A stretch of 64,000 nt of DNA from Portulaca oleracea (taxonomy: Eukaryota; Streptophyta; Magnoliopsida; Caryophyllales; Portulacaceae), in contig CM055874.1 in assembly GCA_029582165.1 (NCBI GenBank), positions 44,895,883 through 44,959,882 of the forward strand. The letters are read 5' to 3'. Shown here piece by piece: positions 44,603 through 56,600 of this stretch (positions are counted from its first letter, which is position 1; the number at the start of each line of letters is the position of its first letter). The notes below the pieces were generated by a model, which was not told the DNA's origin, searched no databases, and saw nothing but the letters and a program-made list of their open reading frames with translations. The translations under genes were made by a program, and so were the position numbers.

Positions 44603-45652
44603 TTACAATGAAAATCGTGAGTGAACAATTGTAGATTTAAAACATAGATATAAAATTCAACTTCCAAATACCTAATACTAATCTTACTGAAAATCGGTTT
44701 CTTTGATGACTCTGCATCTTTCTTCGATGACTTTGCATCTTTACCATTGATGGAGAACCTCACAACCCGTGCAATAGCGATTTGAAAGTCGATCTTCATC
44801 CAACGTATTAGACCACACCAACTGAACAAAAACTTTAGAAAGAGTCTAAAAACCCTAAATAAGGATACAAAAAAAACTTTTACAAAAGAAGAGACTAACT
44901 TTCTTTACGAAAAATGTAGAATCAAACTAATAATTGGGGTAGAAATCAATCAAATTGGGGTTTACCATCGACAAAGAATCGATGGCAGGCCCTTCAAGAA
45001 AAAGGGGGCTAGGATTTTCTAGAGAGAAAAAGAAAAAAAGAGGCTAAGATTTTCTCCAATTACAAGTTGTTAACAACCTTCTAATAATTTAACAACTTCA
45101 TGAAGATGTGAAATAACCCTAGAGGGGGGTGAATAGGGTTGTATAAAATTTCTGCAACTTAATCAACACAAGAAAGTTAATAGCACTTTTATAAACTGAA
45201 CGATACTTCTTTATTAATGAAATCAAAGTGCTAGAAAGTAAAGGAGGTTACAAACTCAGCACTGTTAAGACTTATGAGGTCCTCAACAGGGCTTACAAGG
45301 GCAGAAGTTTCAGAAAGAAATTCTGCAATAGAGGCCTCCTAGATGAGGAGGAAAGAGATGAAACAACTCACTAAAATGAGATCACTCCCTCACTTTAACT
45401 ACACGACCAGGAAGTTCTCACCAGTTATCAATCAACTAGTTACACTACTCACCACTAAAACCCTAGTGGTTACAACTCAGAAACCTTTCACTTAAAGGTT
45501 CTTACAACTCAGAATTCTTAGAATAATTCATACACTCGATTTGTTTGCTTGGAAATCATTACAATATGAAGAGAATGGCTTCTCTATTTATTCTTGACTC
45601 TTCAACGGTCTCTCAGCAACTTTCCTTGTGTGTTTGATTATTTCCATCTTTG
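44603..45652. other. Repeat-like, no gene seen
   Basis: From about 45115 (AACCCTAGAGGGGGGTGAAT) the sequence looks like plant retroelement LTR material, but neither ends nor a partner were found. Confidence 0.3.
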
Positions 45653-45660
45653 GAGGCAGA

Positions 45661-45930
45661 TAAGGGTGTGCATTATTCGGTTTTAAACCGAAAAACCTAA
45701 CCGAATTGAACTGGTCCAAACCGAACCGATTTTTATCCGGTTCGGTTTTCGGTTTGGACTTTAGGCCTTATTCGGGTTATTCAGTTCCGGTGAAAACCCA
45801 TAAAAAGTGTGCATTTTTCGATTCAAAACCGAATAAACCGAACCAGTTTTATTCGGTTCGGTTTTCGGTTTGGACTTTGCCCCTTATTCCGTTTTTGGTT
45901 TATTCGGTTTTAAACCGATGAACAGCCCTA
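45661..45930. mobile_element. hAT-type MITE
   Basis: 270 bp with ends TAAGGGTGTGCAT and ATGAACAGCCCTA and an 8-bp duplication with one change, GAGGCAGA (45653-45660) and GAGGCGGA (45931-45938). The interior is dominated by CGGTTCGGTTTTCGGTTTGG units and TTTAAACCG palindromes. Confidence 0.85.
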
Positions 45931-46652
45931 GAGGCGGATCTTCAATCTCCTCATTTAGGCAATTATTTCTTCCTCTTGATTTGGATTCTACAATAGGATA
46001 AAATCAGTCAAAGATCAAGAGATATAAATAAATATTAGGAAGATATGGAATATATATAATAAGGAAACTTCCCTAATTTTATGTCTTCAAAATTTGTCTT
46101 TCAATCAAAATGTCAGTGGCCACTGTGGAGGTCCTCAGTGTAGTGAAGGTTCTTGGAATGAGCAGGGTTTCTTCAAGATGGAATAAACACAATACGAGGA
46201 AAAGAAAAACTTGTGTAATAAAAATAGTTTAGTGTATATCCCCAAAAAAAAAAACAGAGGGCGGGGAATTCCCGTTTTGCTCAAGAGAACATTGTGTTGG
46301 ATGCTAGTCAAAGTCAAAGATTTTCTAAGAATGCCAGCCAATTGAAATTCAGCAGCTGGCCGACAATGCTCCCAGGTCACTGAGATCCAAATTTCTAAGA
46401 ACAGAAATCGTTCCCCAAATAATCCCAACCCACGCACACACGAGAGGGAGAGAAGGAAAAGAAGGAGCTCCAAATTTCTCCTCTCACAAGCACGCTTCCA
46501 CTTCCCAGGCACCCATTAATACAAAATCACGATCATATTCATAATCTATGATTTCCCCTGTTTAATTTTGCTTAAACTCACTAACAATCTAGGGTTTCAT
46601 CTTATGTTTTTCTCTTCCCCAGGTAGCAGAGGAGCTGAAGTAGTTATGGAGC

Positions 46653-46751
46653 ATGGCGTTCCTCGGCCGTCTCGGCAGTGCCGAACTCGGCGGCGGCGCC
46701 TTGTCGATCGGCTTCACCTGCAGAGACGACTGCCACCCAACCATCGAGTAG
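46653..46751 (+). other. Possible first exon or gene fragment
   Basis: A CpG-rich island in AT-rich DNA. After a good 3' splice site (CTTCCCCAG near 46622) an ATG opens a 32-codon frame beginning MAFLGRLGSAELGGG and ending at TAG. Upstream GAGAGGGAGAG sequence resembles a leader. An overlapping frame from an upstream ATG (46646) runs on to about 46810, where TTAAAGGTAATTT could be a 5' splice site. No homology is recognised and no downstream exon was found. Confidence 0.25.
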
Positions 46752-46811
46752 TGGCCGCCCAGCCTTCCACCAACGCCACCCACAACTACTCTTCCATCTG
46801 TTTCTTTTAAA

Positions 46812-47990
46812 GGTAATTTTAAGTTTCATATTTGGTTTTTCTTTCTAATTGTGGATTCAATTCTGTTAAAGTTGGTATCATATGAGACCTTTAGGCTTTT
46901 CAATGTTTGAGGCTCAAGTGTAACTTGCAATACCCATTTAGTCATTTACAGCGGTATAATGTTTTATGGGCTTTTCATCGAATACCTAGTAGGCTATATT
47001 TTGATGGCCAAAACCATTGTGAGTTGTGACATGTATTTTTAATCCCAGACGATTTCTGTGATGGCAGGTTGAATCTCATGTTATTTTGCTCATTCTTTTC
47101 TGTTTATTGAAAAAGATGGTTGGAATATCTCATTAACTAAGTTATTGTAGTGTCATGATATGACCTTCTGTTTTTGGTGTGTTCTGGAGCTGAGGAAGAC
47201 CTAATGAAGGTTCTGGGCAACATGTGTTGAACTTTGTTGAAAGTCATTCTTGTTCATGGTTGTTTGGAAAAGAGATGACCCTGTAGCTTAATTAGTGTAG
47301 ACATTTGCTAATCTTTGCCTTAGTTTCACCAACACTCTTTAATTTTGTATCCAATATGCTCATCTTTATATATCCCATCCTCCAGCCCCTAATAACTTCT
47401 AAGGAGAAGAGAAGAGATGATAAGGGAGAAGGTTATCTCTCACCAAGATCTTACTGTCTTAGCATATTTTTGTATGTATGTTGCTTGACTTGAAGGGTTA
47501 TCACTTTTAAGCTTTTGCTACATATTTGTTTTGAAACAGTGTCTATGGTTATCGCTTGTTCAGAGCCAAAGTCATAATTAAGTTGTCATGTCTTATTTTT
47601 CCATGTATGCATATGTTAAAGGAAATTAATTGACCAAAAAGAAATTGATAAGATATAGAATTTGCTTGATGCGAAAGACGAAAACTTTTATTCAATTAAC
47701 TGAGTTGTAGACCCATGATTTAGTAGGCTTGTAAATCATGTTTGATTCAAAAACACCATTGATTTTTCTACTCTTGCAGCTTTTGTTCTACTAATTTTGG
47801 GGTCTATTCTCAGAGGATTTTATGATAGGTTTGGGACTCTAAAAATATCATAGAGAATGTGGACATTGTGTATGAACGGTTGATGAAAGTTTTAGAAGGA
47901 TTAGAGGCTAAAATCCATCAACATTTTTCTGCCTGTTTGCCTGTTTGATTTAGCCTGTTTTGCTGCTGTCTTGGGCTCCTTTGGTAGTTT
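46812..47990. other. Intergenic or intron-like, no gene confirmed
   Basis: T-rich sequence of plant intron character. No exon could be joined to the fragment upstream. Confidence 0.3.
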
Positions 47991-48278
47991 TCTTAGTGTA
48001 TATTTGGTGTGGGAATATTGAAAATTGTTTGAGAATTATCTGGATTCAATTTGGAGAGTACTAAGAGACATTTTTGCGTAATGTTTGTGCTAAGTACACT
48101 GAGTATTGCATTTCTTTTGTTGTTGTGTGTATGTTGTCGCGAGAACCTATTGCTGGTCCTTTTGCTGCTATCCCACATAATGCAGCAGCTCAAGGCAACC
48201 CTTTTCCAGCGTTGAATTGCAATGTGCTGCTGCTGAAACTCCAGTCCTACACTGAAAAAATTGCGCAAGCCTTGTTCC

Positions 48279-48386
48279 AGTGCTGGAAGCTGAAAACAAG
48301 CGCCAGAATTCAGCTTTCAGTGCCAAGAGCTTAAGACAACGCCATACATCAGCTTCCAGTGCCAGAAGCAAATATTCCAGCGCCAT
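48279..48386. repeat. AGyGCCAG array, 20-bp spacing
   Basis: AGTGCTGG, AGCGCCAG, AGTGCCAA, AACGCCAT, AGTGCCAG and AGCGCCAT start at 48279, 48299, 48319, 48339, 48358 and 48379. The host sequence (about 47990-48960) looks like LTR material but its ends were not fixed. Confidence 0.8.
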
Positions 48387-48739
48387 AATTCCATTTCCAA
48401 CATTATGTGCATTTCGCCTCTTGTTATATGTTTGTTTTTTCAATTAAATGTTATTAGGACTTATGTTTTTTCCTTTAAATTTACTTGTATTGTCGTTAAG
48501 GAATTCCTCTATTCCCTCTCCAGGCTACACTTTGCAGGCTATTTGTTTAAACGCGGTTAGAAATGTTCATGTTTATTTTCGTTATTCCATAATCATATGA
48601 ACTTATTTAGTTACACCTGTACATTTTGTAAAGAACTCATTAAAATGCATGACGTATATGAATATTATTTTTGTGAAATTCTTATAAATCCCTCCCCGCT
48701 CTATTTCATTTAAATTGATTCTAGTAGAGTTTGTTTTCA

Positions 48740-48850
48740 AAATAGATGAGTGCGGAAGTTTTCTAACTCTTGGACTCGTAACCCTACCCCTAAACTTGGA
48801 TTTCAAGTTCATAATCCCGAGTTTATTCTTAACGTTTGTTGGTTTCCACA
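48740..48850. repeat. Dispersed repeat, copy 2
   Basis: Second copy of the sequence at 1-112. It lies about 360 bp from the array at 48279, suggesting both belong to one larger element. Confidence 0.55.
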
Positions 48851-48960
48851 ATGATGATGTGGGGGCCCCTACATATTGTGAATCTATTCAATTTAATAGT
48901 AAAATTCATATACATAATTAAATAACTAATTGAATTGTACATAAATGTTTCTCATCTAAT

Positions 48961-51247
48961 TATTGAATAAAACGTCACGTATGTACGTAATCAAATGAAT
49001 AACACAATTATTTAATGACAATGTTATATGTATCATTTGCATTAATTTCAATTTTATATAGGAAAATTGGATTATAATAATTCCATATTTTGCAAATTGG
49101 ATGACGATAATCCCTACTTTTAGTTTGTATTCTGATGGTCCAAAAAAAAAAAGGATTATAGTGGGACATTATCGAGAATATATTCTCAATATTATAGATT
49201 TTGTGTAAACATTAACACAAATTATAGTATAATTACATTTTACTTTATAAGTTACCAAAAATCATATTTAAACTTACTAAATCCACAATAAACCAATTTT
49301 CGCACATAATACTCGAATAAAACATGCAAAATACACATATTTCATACAAATTCTGCAAAAAAATTCACACTAACTCAAACTATTTAAGGTTTTAACCAAT
49401 TTATATAATGAACGTGCTAAAATTGTTACTAAAATTACATATATACACAAAATAAAATAGATCTGTATCACGGGGTGACTTTAATTTGTACAACACCCGT
49501 GCGGCACTAGCAAACTTTAACCGAATTTTATCTTAGAAGCTTGCTAGTAAGCCTTTCACAAGCTTAACTTAGACTATAAGATACTAAGAAAGTTTTGAAG
49601 ACAATGTAGAGAGACAAGAGTGTGTTTGGGAGAATGCTTTGAGTATTGCTTTCAATTGCTGGATGGTAACAGATGAAACCCCAAGGAGGTATTTATACAC
49701 TTCCACCTCATCAATGGACGGTGGAGATTGATTTGATCTAACGGTTCATATTGTGTATCTAGTTCCTTCTATATCAATCTATACAAGTGTAAAGTACTCT
49801 AGAATATTCTAGGACATTCATGAGTAGTATAGAGAACTCTAGGGAATTCTAGAATAGTCTAAAAAATTCTTGAAACTTCATGAAAGAGATTTTAGTACAA
49901 ATCTCTTTTTATTTATGGAACATTTCCAAAATGTGTTTGGCAAAATAAAATAATGAAAATCATTGCAAATTTCGTATCACTCCTTGAATTAAACATTGAA
50001 GAAACAAAAAAATATATATACTTGAAATTAATTTAAAAACCATGCAAATAAGAGAAAATAACACATATATTATACGGGCACAAAAACTAGTTCTTATAAT
50101 AATATATGTTACCATTTTATTATAATCCTTGGAAAGTATTATCCTCCATTGTCGTAAAAATACATTTAAACTATAGATCGAATGGTAAAAGAAATTACAA
50201 TATATTTTTGAAAATATATATAGTTAATTTAAAAATTATTCTTGAATTTTTAAATTTTAACATGATAAGTAATTGTTTTTCTTCAATATAAGTACCAAAA
50301 CTCTCGTATATATAGAACATGTATTAATTCTTCCATAATCTATTCTAACAATACATTTTTTTAATATTTACATTTTATATACCATGAATTTTATATTTCT
50401 AATTACTTAAAAAACTACATTTTATATACCATGAATTTTTACTGTACTTCTATTGGGTTATCAATTGAAAAATACTATAATTGATCAGTGAAACATCTAT
50501 TTATTATTTTACATTATTATTTTTTACAATATATGTGCCAATACATGTTAATTTTATATATTCATGTTTTATATTATTTAAATAATATTGCTGAGTAAGG
50601 AAAATATATATATAGTTTTTGATATTGATGTGGATGATTATTAATTTTTTTTTATCTAACTATATATAATTTTTAAAATTGATATTCATATCAAGGATCT
50701 TATATTATTTATTTTGTATTTATTAATTTTCTTTTTAATAATATTATTTTTATGTATAACTTGATTGATGTTATTATTGTTTTATTATAAGATCAAATAA
50801 GAGGTATCAAAAACATTGCTAGTATCCATTTGTGTTTAAAATTAAGACATGCATTATTATTTTCAGGAGAAGATATTTATTGGAAAATATTTTAATTATA
50901 ATGATTCTATTTTATAATATATATTGAGTTTTCATTTTACTAAAATATATTTAATTGACATTTTATCGAAAGTAAGATTTATTTTTATTTTTTGGTGGGT
51001 TATGAAGAAATAAACATAATATAGAATGTGTTATATGTGTAAATATTTAATTATATTATTAATTGTCCTTTGAATTCTTGTCGATGTGTAAATCCACATA
51101 AACAAATTAAAGTCACCCAAGATGCCACATAGGGCGTCCTACACTGTAGCAAAAGCTCACTTGCGTCACGAAATTTATCGTTATTAATATAAAAATTTCC
51201 TGTGGCCAATATAATTAGGTATGAAATTTTTTCTCTTGGTGTATAAG
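48961..51247. other. AT-rich, possible decayed element
   Basis: ACAAATTAAAGTCACCC occurs inverted at about 49480-49496 (as its complement) and direct at about 51101-51117, enclosing 1.6 kb. A minus-strand TATAAATACC at about 49690 and the sequence below it resemble an LTR promoter and leader. No coding region. Confidence 0.35.
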
Positions 51248-51255
51248 CTAGTTAC

Positions 51256-51895
51256 CAGTGGTGGATCCAAACATCCAATTTAGGGGTGTCCGATATACTT
51301 GTTATTGAATAAACATTTTTGAAAAATAAAATAATAAAATATAAATAAATAACAATAAATATAAAAATAAGTATTAAATGACATATTCACAAGCTTAACG
51401 AAATTTCACATTATCGTATAAATATACCCACTAAATAAATTGAAATTTCACATTAACTAGATATTTATATCTTAGACTTATTCTAATACCCAATTCATTG
51501 ACTTACACTTTTTTTTATAAAAAAAATGATTTGGTACTCCCTCCATCCCAATTAATTTGTGCAATTTACTTTTTTACAGTCCTCAATACAATACTGTGAC
51601 CGCTAATTTTTCACGTTTTATCTTAGCGACACTAATAATATTGTCTTTAGGTAAAATTTTTTGACCTAATTAGTCAAACTTGGACAATTTATTTGAGACG
51701 GAGGGAGTAATTATTTTAGGGTTTTTGGGTTGCTGCTATATTGGACATCCCTATTATATTTTTTGGGACTTTTTTTACGGTGTCCACTTGCTCCAATTAA
51801 GAAAATTTCTTCCGAATAATATTAGAGAATCACAAATTTTTTTTTAGCTAACGGTGTTCGTGGACACCCCTGGGATACACATGGATCTGCCTATG
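51256..51895. mobile_element. Non-autonomous hAT element carrying a Stowaway
   Basis: Ends CAGTGGTGGATCC and GGATCTGCCTATG pair imperfectly, and CTAGTTAC (51248-51255) and CTAGTGAC (51896-51903) form an 8-bp duplication with one change. The ends match the CAGTGGCGGATCC class common in plant hAT repeats. Subterminal GGGTGTCC and GGACACCCC are inverted too. Without the nested Stowaway it is about 467 bp. Confidence 0.82.
51537..51707. mobile_element. Stowaway MITE (Tc1/Mariner type)
   Basis: 171 bp, CTCCCTCCATCCCAATTAAT at one end and the complement of CTCCCTCCGTCTCAAATAAA at the other, inserted at a TA dinucleotide (51535-51536 and 51708-51709). Confidence 0.95.
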
Positions 51896-51903
51896 CTAGT
51901 GAC

Positions 51904-52562
51904 TAATGTAGTGGTCACAAAAAATTTTTTTGGCATAACCACCTACCATAGCATTTGCTACGAAACCTTTAGTGGCTTACCGATGTTCAACTTGAATTGT
52001 TTTTTTATTCACTACGGAACCATTTGTGGCTAATAAGTATGCTAGTCACAACTCATACAGAGGCTAGTATTCCATAACGAAAAAAATAATGGTAAATTTC
52101 ATTAAAGATTGTATAATTTATAGCTAGCAACTCAATCACTGTCAATTTATACTAGCCATGCTATCATCCTTTGAATATGTAAAGATAAAGATGCTTCTAT
52201 TAAGATTCGAACACACCAAGCAAGTAGCAACAAGAAGCATTTTGTTAGGTGAATCACTGAGCTATTGATCATTATGAGATTGCTAATAAATCCAAATTTA
52301 TATATAAAAGATACATAAGTTTTAGTTTTAATTAAGAGGAATACCTCAATCTCTGAGCAAAATTTCCTCCATGTTCCCCAGATATACGGTAAATGTAAAT
52401 ATTGATATGTAAATATTTTCTCGATAGGAGATGGCGTAGAAGTATCCAACAACGAAAATGATTTTTAAGTGGCGAATATATAGAGAATCGGTCACGAAAT
52501 GTTTTTATCCTAACTTAATTTACAAACTGACCACAAATAATTTTCTTCCCATGATCTCTTAA
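51904..52562. other. Intergenic, no gene seen
   Basis: Contains scattered TAGTGGC/GCCACTA-like motifs but no complete element. Confidence 0.3.
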
Positions 52563-52866
52563 CCCTGTTCTTTTTTACGGCGGACAAAATGTGGTAATGG
52601 TATGGTACGGTAAAAATGTGGATAATATGATATGATGTGGTACGGTGTAGTAGTTATGGTAAAATTTATGGTAAGAATGGTTGATGTGATATATAAGGAG
52701 AGAGAGAAAAGAGAAAAGTGAAAAGTAGTGAGGAAAGTGAGGAGAGAAAATTATGGTTGTTGTGGTAAAGTATGGTATAATATGGTAATATACTAATATG
52801 TGATGGTTTGTGGTGAGTCTGATAAACTGTGGTAGATGGGATATGGTACCAAACAAAAGAACGGGG
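52563..52866. mobile_element. MITE with CCCyGTTCTTTT ends, copy 1
   Basis: 304 bp. The left end is CCCTGTTCTTTT; the right end is the complement of CCCCGTTCTTTTG. The interior has GGTATGG/GGTACGG repeats and a purine run GTGAAAAGTAGTGAGGAAAG. The same parts occur inverted at 63235-63465. Left flank TTAA; target duplication not resolved. Confidence 0.75.
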
Positions 52867-53696
52867 CTAGATGTATGAATGCTAAACATTAATGCAACAT
52901 CTATCCATCGAAACTCCCCTCATGTGGTCACTTTCATGGTGCACGTAAGTTATTCTAAATATTGTTTGTACTCCCCTCCTATTTACATTAATTAAAGAGT
53001 ACTCCCCTCCTAGTTAAAGAACACTGTCATCGTTTATGCTAGCTTCAAATCCATGGAACATTGCAAGTTATTTGTCAACTAGTTATTTAATAAAAAAAAA
53101 CTCAAACTATGGTATGGTAAATAGGAGCATTTTTTTTTTTTTAATTTTTGGTCAAGAATCTAGAGTCTATAAGACATGAACCAACAAAAGAAATTTGAAA
53201 TTATTTGATTTATTATGAGGCGTCTTGCTGGAGAATGCGTTTACCCGGCAAAATTCCCTATTCAAATGGGAGAAGATATTCATATTCCTACTCCTGTGCT
53301 CCATGCGCCCATAGCCTCTGTGAAAAAACAAAAGAAAAATATTCGAATGTGGTTGTGGGGATGGGAATTCCTTTTCTGTGGAACTGGAAAAGGAATTTTC
53401 TTCCAACTTCAATTTCTCATTTCTAAGCCGTCCGAAGCAACTTTTTTAGCGATCATCCTCCTCAGCAGATTCTCTTTTCCGATCACCCTCCCCTCTTCAC
53501 TTTCTTCTTTCCAAGACAAGAATCTCTCGTTTTTTAGGCCTTTTAACGATGCCCACTTTCTTCTTCTCTCATCTGTCCCACCCTCATTTCACCCTCTTTC
53601 TCTCTCTTCTCCCTCATCTGGGTCTGTGTCTGTGTCTGGGTCCTTTTCAAAACCCTCGAAATTCTCGGAGAAATCTATACATAGACTTCCGTTTTC
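52867..53696 (+). promoter_or_regulatory. Upstream region and leader of DAR2
   Basis: The MITE ends 830 bp before the start codon. A CT-rich stretch with TTTCTCTCTCTT-like runs (about 53540-53640) is typical of a plant 5' leader. A frame of about 480 nt is open across it but has no family features. No TATA box was fixed. Confidence 0.35.
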
Positions 53697-56600
53697 ATGG
53701 CTAACTCTTCTGGGGTCAACCACCTTTCTCAGCCTTGTATTTATGGTACGTCATGTTTTAAAGTTTTGCTTTCTATACTTTGATTGCATCCAAGGTGTTC
53801 GACGTAATGCCCAACTGAAATATACGCTCAGTTCCTGGTGGTTTTCCAGAGTTACATAGCTGTGGTGACATGGGGTTTTTTGAATTATGCGAAAGATGGA
53901 AGCTTTGTTGTGCATTAGTGTTGCTTTTTTATTGGGTTGGGGTTGTTTAAACAGGTCACTCTGTTTCTTCCAACGCAGAGAGGAAGTCCAGATTTATGAA
54001 ATGGCTGAGTAAGATTTTTAAGGGCAGTCCTGGTGGGTCTACTCGAGCATCGTCCATTGGCGGTAGGAATTCGCAGTTTCTTGAGGGCGACAACATGTCT
54101 TGGCGGGCACCTTCTACATCACTGGTAATCCATATATGTCTATATGCTTGCCTTTTCTCTTTCTTATCAACCTGAAAGACTTTTTCCAAAAATAGATTTC
54201 ACTCATTTTCCTTATCAGATACTACAAGTGAAAATGATAAGCAGCTAACTTTAAGATGAAGGTGGAACAATTATCATTGCCTTGTAGTTCTTAACGTTAC
54301 ATCTGAATATCTAGCAAGCGCTCCGCCACAAAGGGGGGGGGGGGGAATCTGGTTAGATAGCCGTGTGGTGTTAATGTTCCTTTTGATTCTTTTAACATCA
54401 TTTGGATCGAGCATTGAATTCTCTTAGAATAAATCTCTTGGATTATGAGTGGTTATTTTGCATCTAGAATTAAGTATGCTTGGATGGTGGACGGTGGACC
54501 CGTATGTTTATTAATGTCTCTAATCTAATCCCCTCCGAAATCTTGACAGATTTCTGAATTGGGCCCCGTTTAGCATTTTGAAAAGGAAATCGCGATAGTG
54601 ATTCGAAACTGTTTTTGATCAGCAAGTAAAGAGAATTTTTGAAGTTAATCTATTGTTTGTTCGGGCTTGTACAATAGGGCTGTGAGCATGCTTATGCAAT
54701 TACGAATCTCAAATCATGTGCCGATGCCTTTAAGCATTTCTGCTAAGACAGTGCTCTAATCCTTTTTTTTAACTTTGGTCCTCGGTTCGCTCGCTATCTT
54801 TTTAAAATGTAGCTTACTGTTAAATAAAGTAATCATTGAAGTTTAATTTTGAAGAAGAATCTTTACCCTCTAAAGTGTAATAGAGTCACTAGGCACGCAT
54901 TAGAAATGCCCCCTCTCTTTAAGGACAGGTAAAAAGATGAGCAAACAACGCATAAAAGCAGTACATTCTATATCTAGAATCAGATCCATTTAGGAAAAAG
55001 TGGTTCACAATGTAGGGAGTAAGATATACACATCCATTCTAAATTCCAAATCCATGTACTAGGATGCCAAGTGTATGGATTGATCATTGATGTGTATTTG
55101 GATTTTAGGATTGATAGACTGTATGCTACTCGCCTACAATTGAAGACCCAGTTTGTATTTGAACAGTAACAATCAAGCAACATCTAATGTGCACTTGAAC
55201 ACATATAGATTAGTTTTATTTACATCAACGGAAAGAGATAACTGGAGTTGATGAAGGACGCTCTTCCCTCTCCCTTCTTCACCATTTTTCAGGTTGCTTG
55301 TGATTTCTAATAAACGCATCAACTGCTCCTATGGTTATCTTCCTTGTTTCGTGTGCGAGCTTATTTGCTAGTTATAGAAGTTGAGACATTATCAAAGTAA
55401 TAATATTCAGATGCAAAGCTCCTTGTCAGACTGAATGAAATTAGCTGCAACAAGACTGTACACATGACATCTAGCTTGGATCCTGCATTTTTGGGGCTAA
55501 AGGAGATTTAGAATCTTTAGATGTGGGCTACCTCCCCCCCCCCCCCCCCCTTCAGAGAAACCAGTTCCAGGACCCTCGAACTACACTTCTATAAAATAAC
55601 AATTAATAGGAACTCCATTATGTCCAAATCCGTACCTTGAGTTCAGGCTTAAATATGGTGTGGGAGGTTTGCATAGTAGCCTTACATCTAAATTACGAAG
55701 CTATGAAGAAGTTGGTTCCCATAAACAGTAGGCCCTTTATTTTAAAAATAATGAATTGCGCACTATTCTATTCTACGTAACAGAAGCAAAAGATGAATAC
55801 AGAAACTTGTTTTGTAATGTTGAGAATATTGCAATGACGACATGTTCAATGTGCGACTTATTTTCTCTAGGTTTTTGTTTCCATTTGCTGCTGTTGTACC
55901 AACATATTTGCCCTAGATATAGATTCATGCTTGCCAACAGTAAATTACTAATCCGGAATCTCATTTTCTTATATATACGTAGATGCTGTGTTTATATTAT
56001 ATCAAAGCTGCTCCCATGCCCCTATAACTATAATTTCACGTTCCGTAGGATGTTTTATGGGTTATTCATCTGAAAGAAACTTTAGAAAGCAATTCACGTT
56101 GACGGCTGACATGGAACCACATTTCCTGCATGAGCATATTATGGTTCCAGTTTGTGGTGTATGTTCAATAATCATTTGATGATATAATCTGTTGCATAAG
56201 AAATGATCAGTACTTGTAATGCCATTAGGATGATCGACGCAGAGGACCTAAAGATAGGGAAGAGTTAGACCGTGCAGTTGCTCTCTCCTTGGCAGAGGAT
56301 TTGAAGGAACCAGGCGGTAAGCATTCAAGCCTTGTACTATTCATGATGTTCTGTGCTTCCCATAAACCTTTGATTGCATGAGCTGTGGCTTCATATTTCA
56401 GGTCCAGGGTATAAATATCGCACAGACAATGATGAGGACACTGGGAGGGGACTTCAGGATAGCCTGCACAGACCTTCTTATCCTGCTCCTGCACCCTCCT
56501 ATCCTCCTTATGATACAGTTCCGTACTACCCAAGAGGATATAGGTACTGGATATCTTTGCTTCTCCCATTTTCTTTGAGCTGCATAACTTTCTCACATTG

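Noticed and set aside
46135..46512. A 125-codon minus-strand frame
   Set aside because: No family features, and low-complexity hydrophobic composition from an AG-rich strand.
49450..50100. A Helitron end, suggested by ACACCCGTGC and a CTAG
   Set aside because: No 5' TC terminus, no proper hairpin before the CTAG, and no second copy were found.
53215..53859. A 214-codon frame spanning the DAR2 leader and first intron
   Set aside because: It is out of frame with the DAR2 start, runs through a leader and a splice site, and shows no recognisable protein features.
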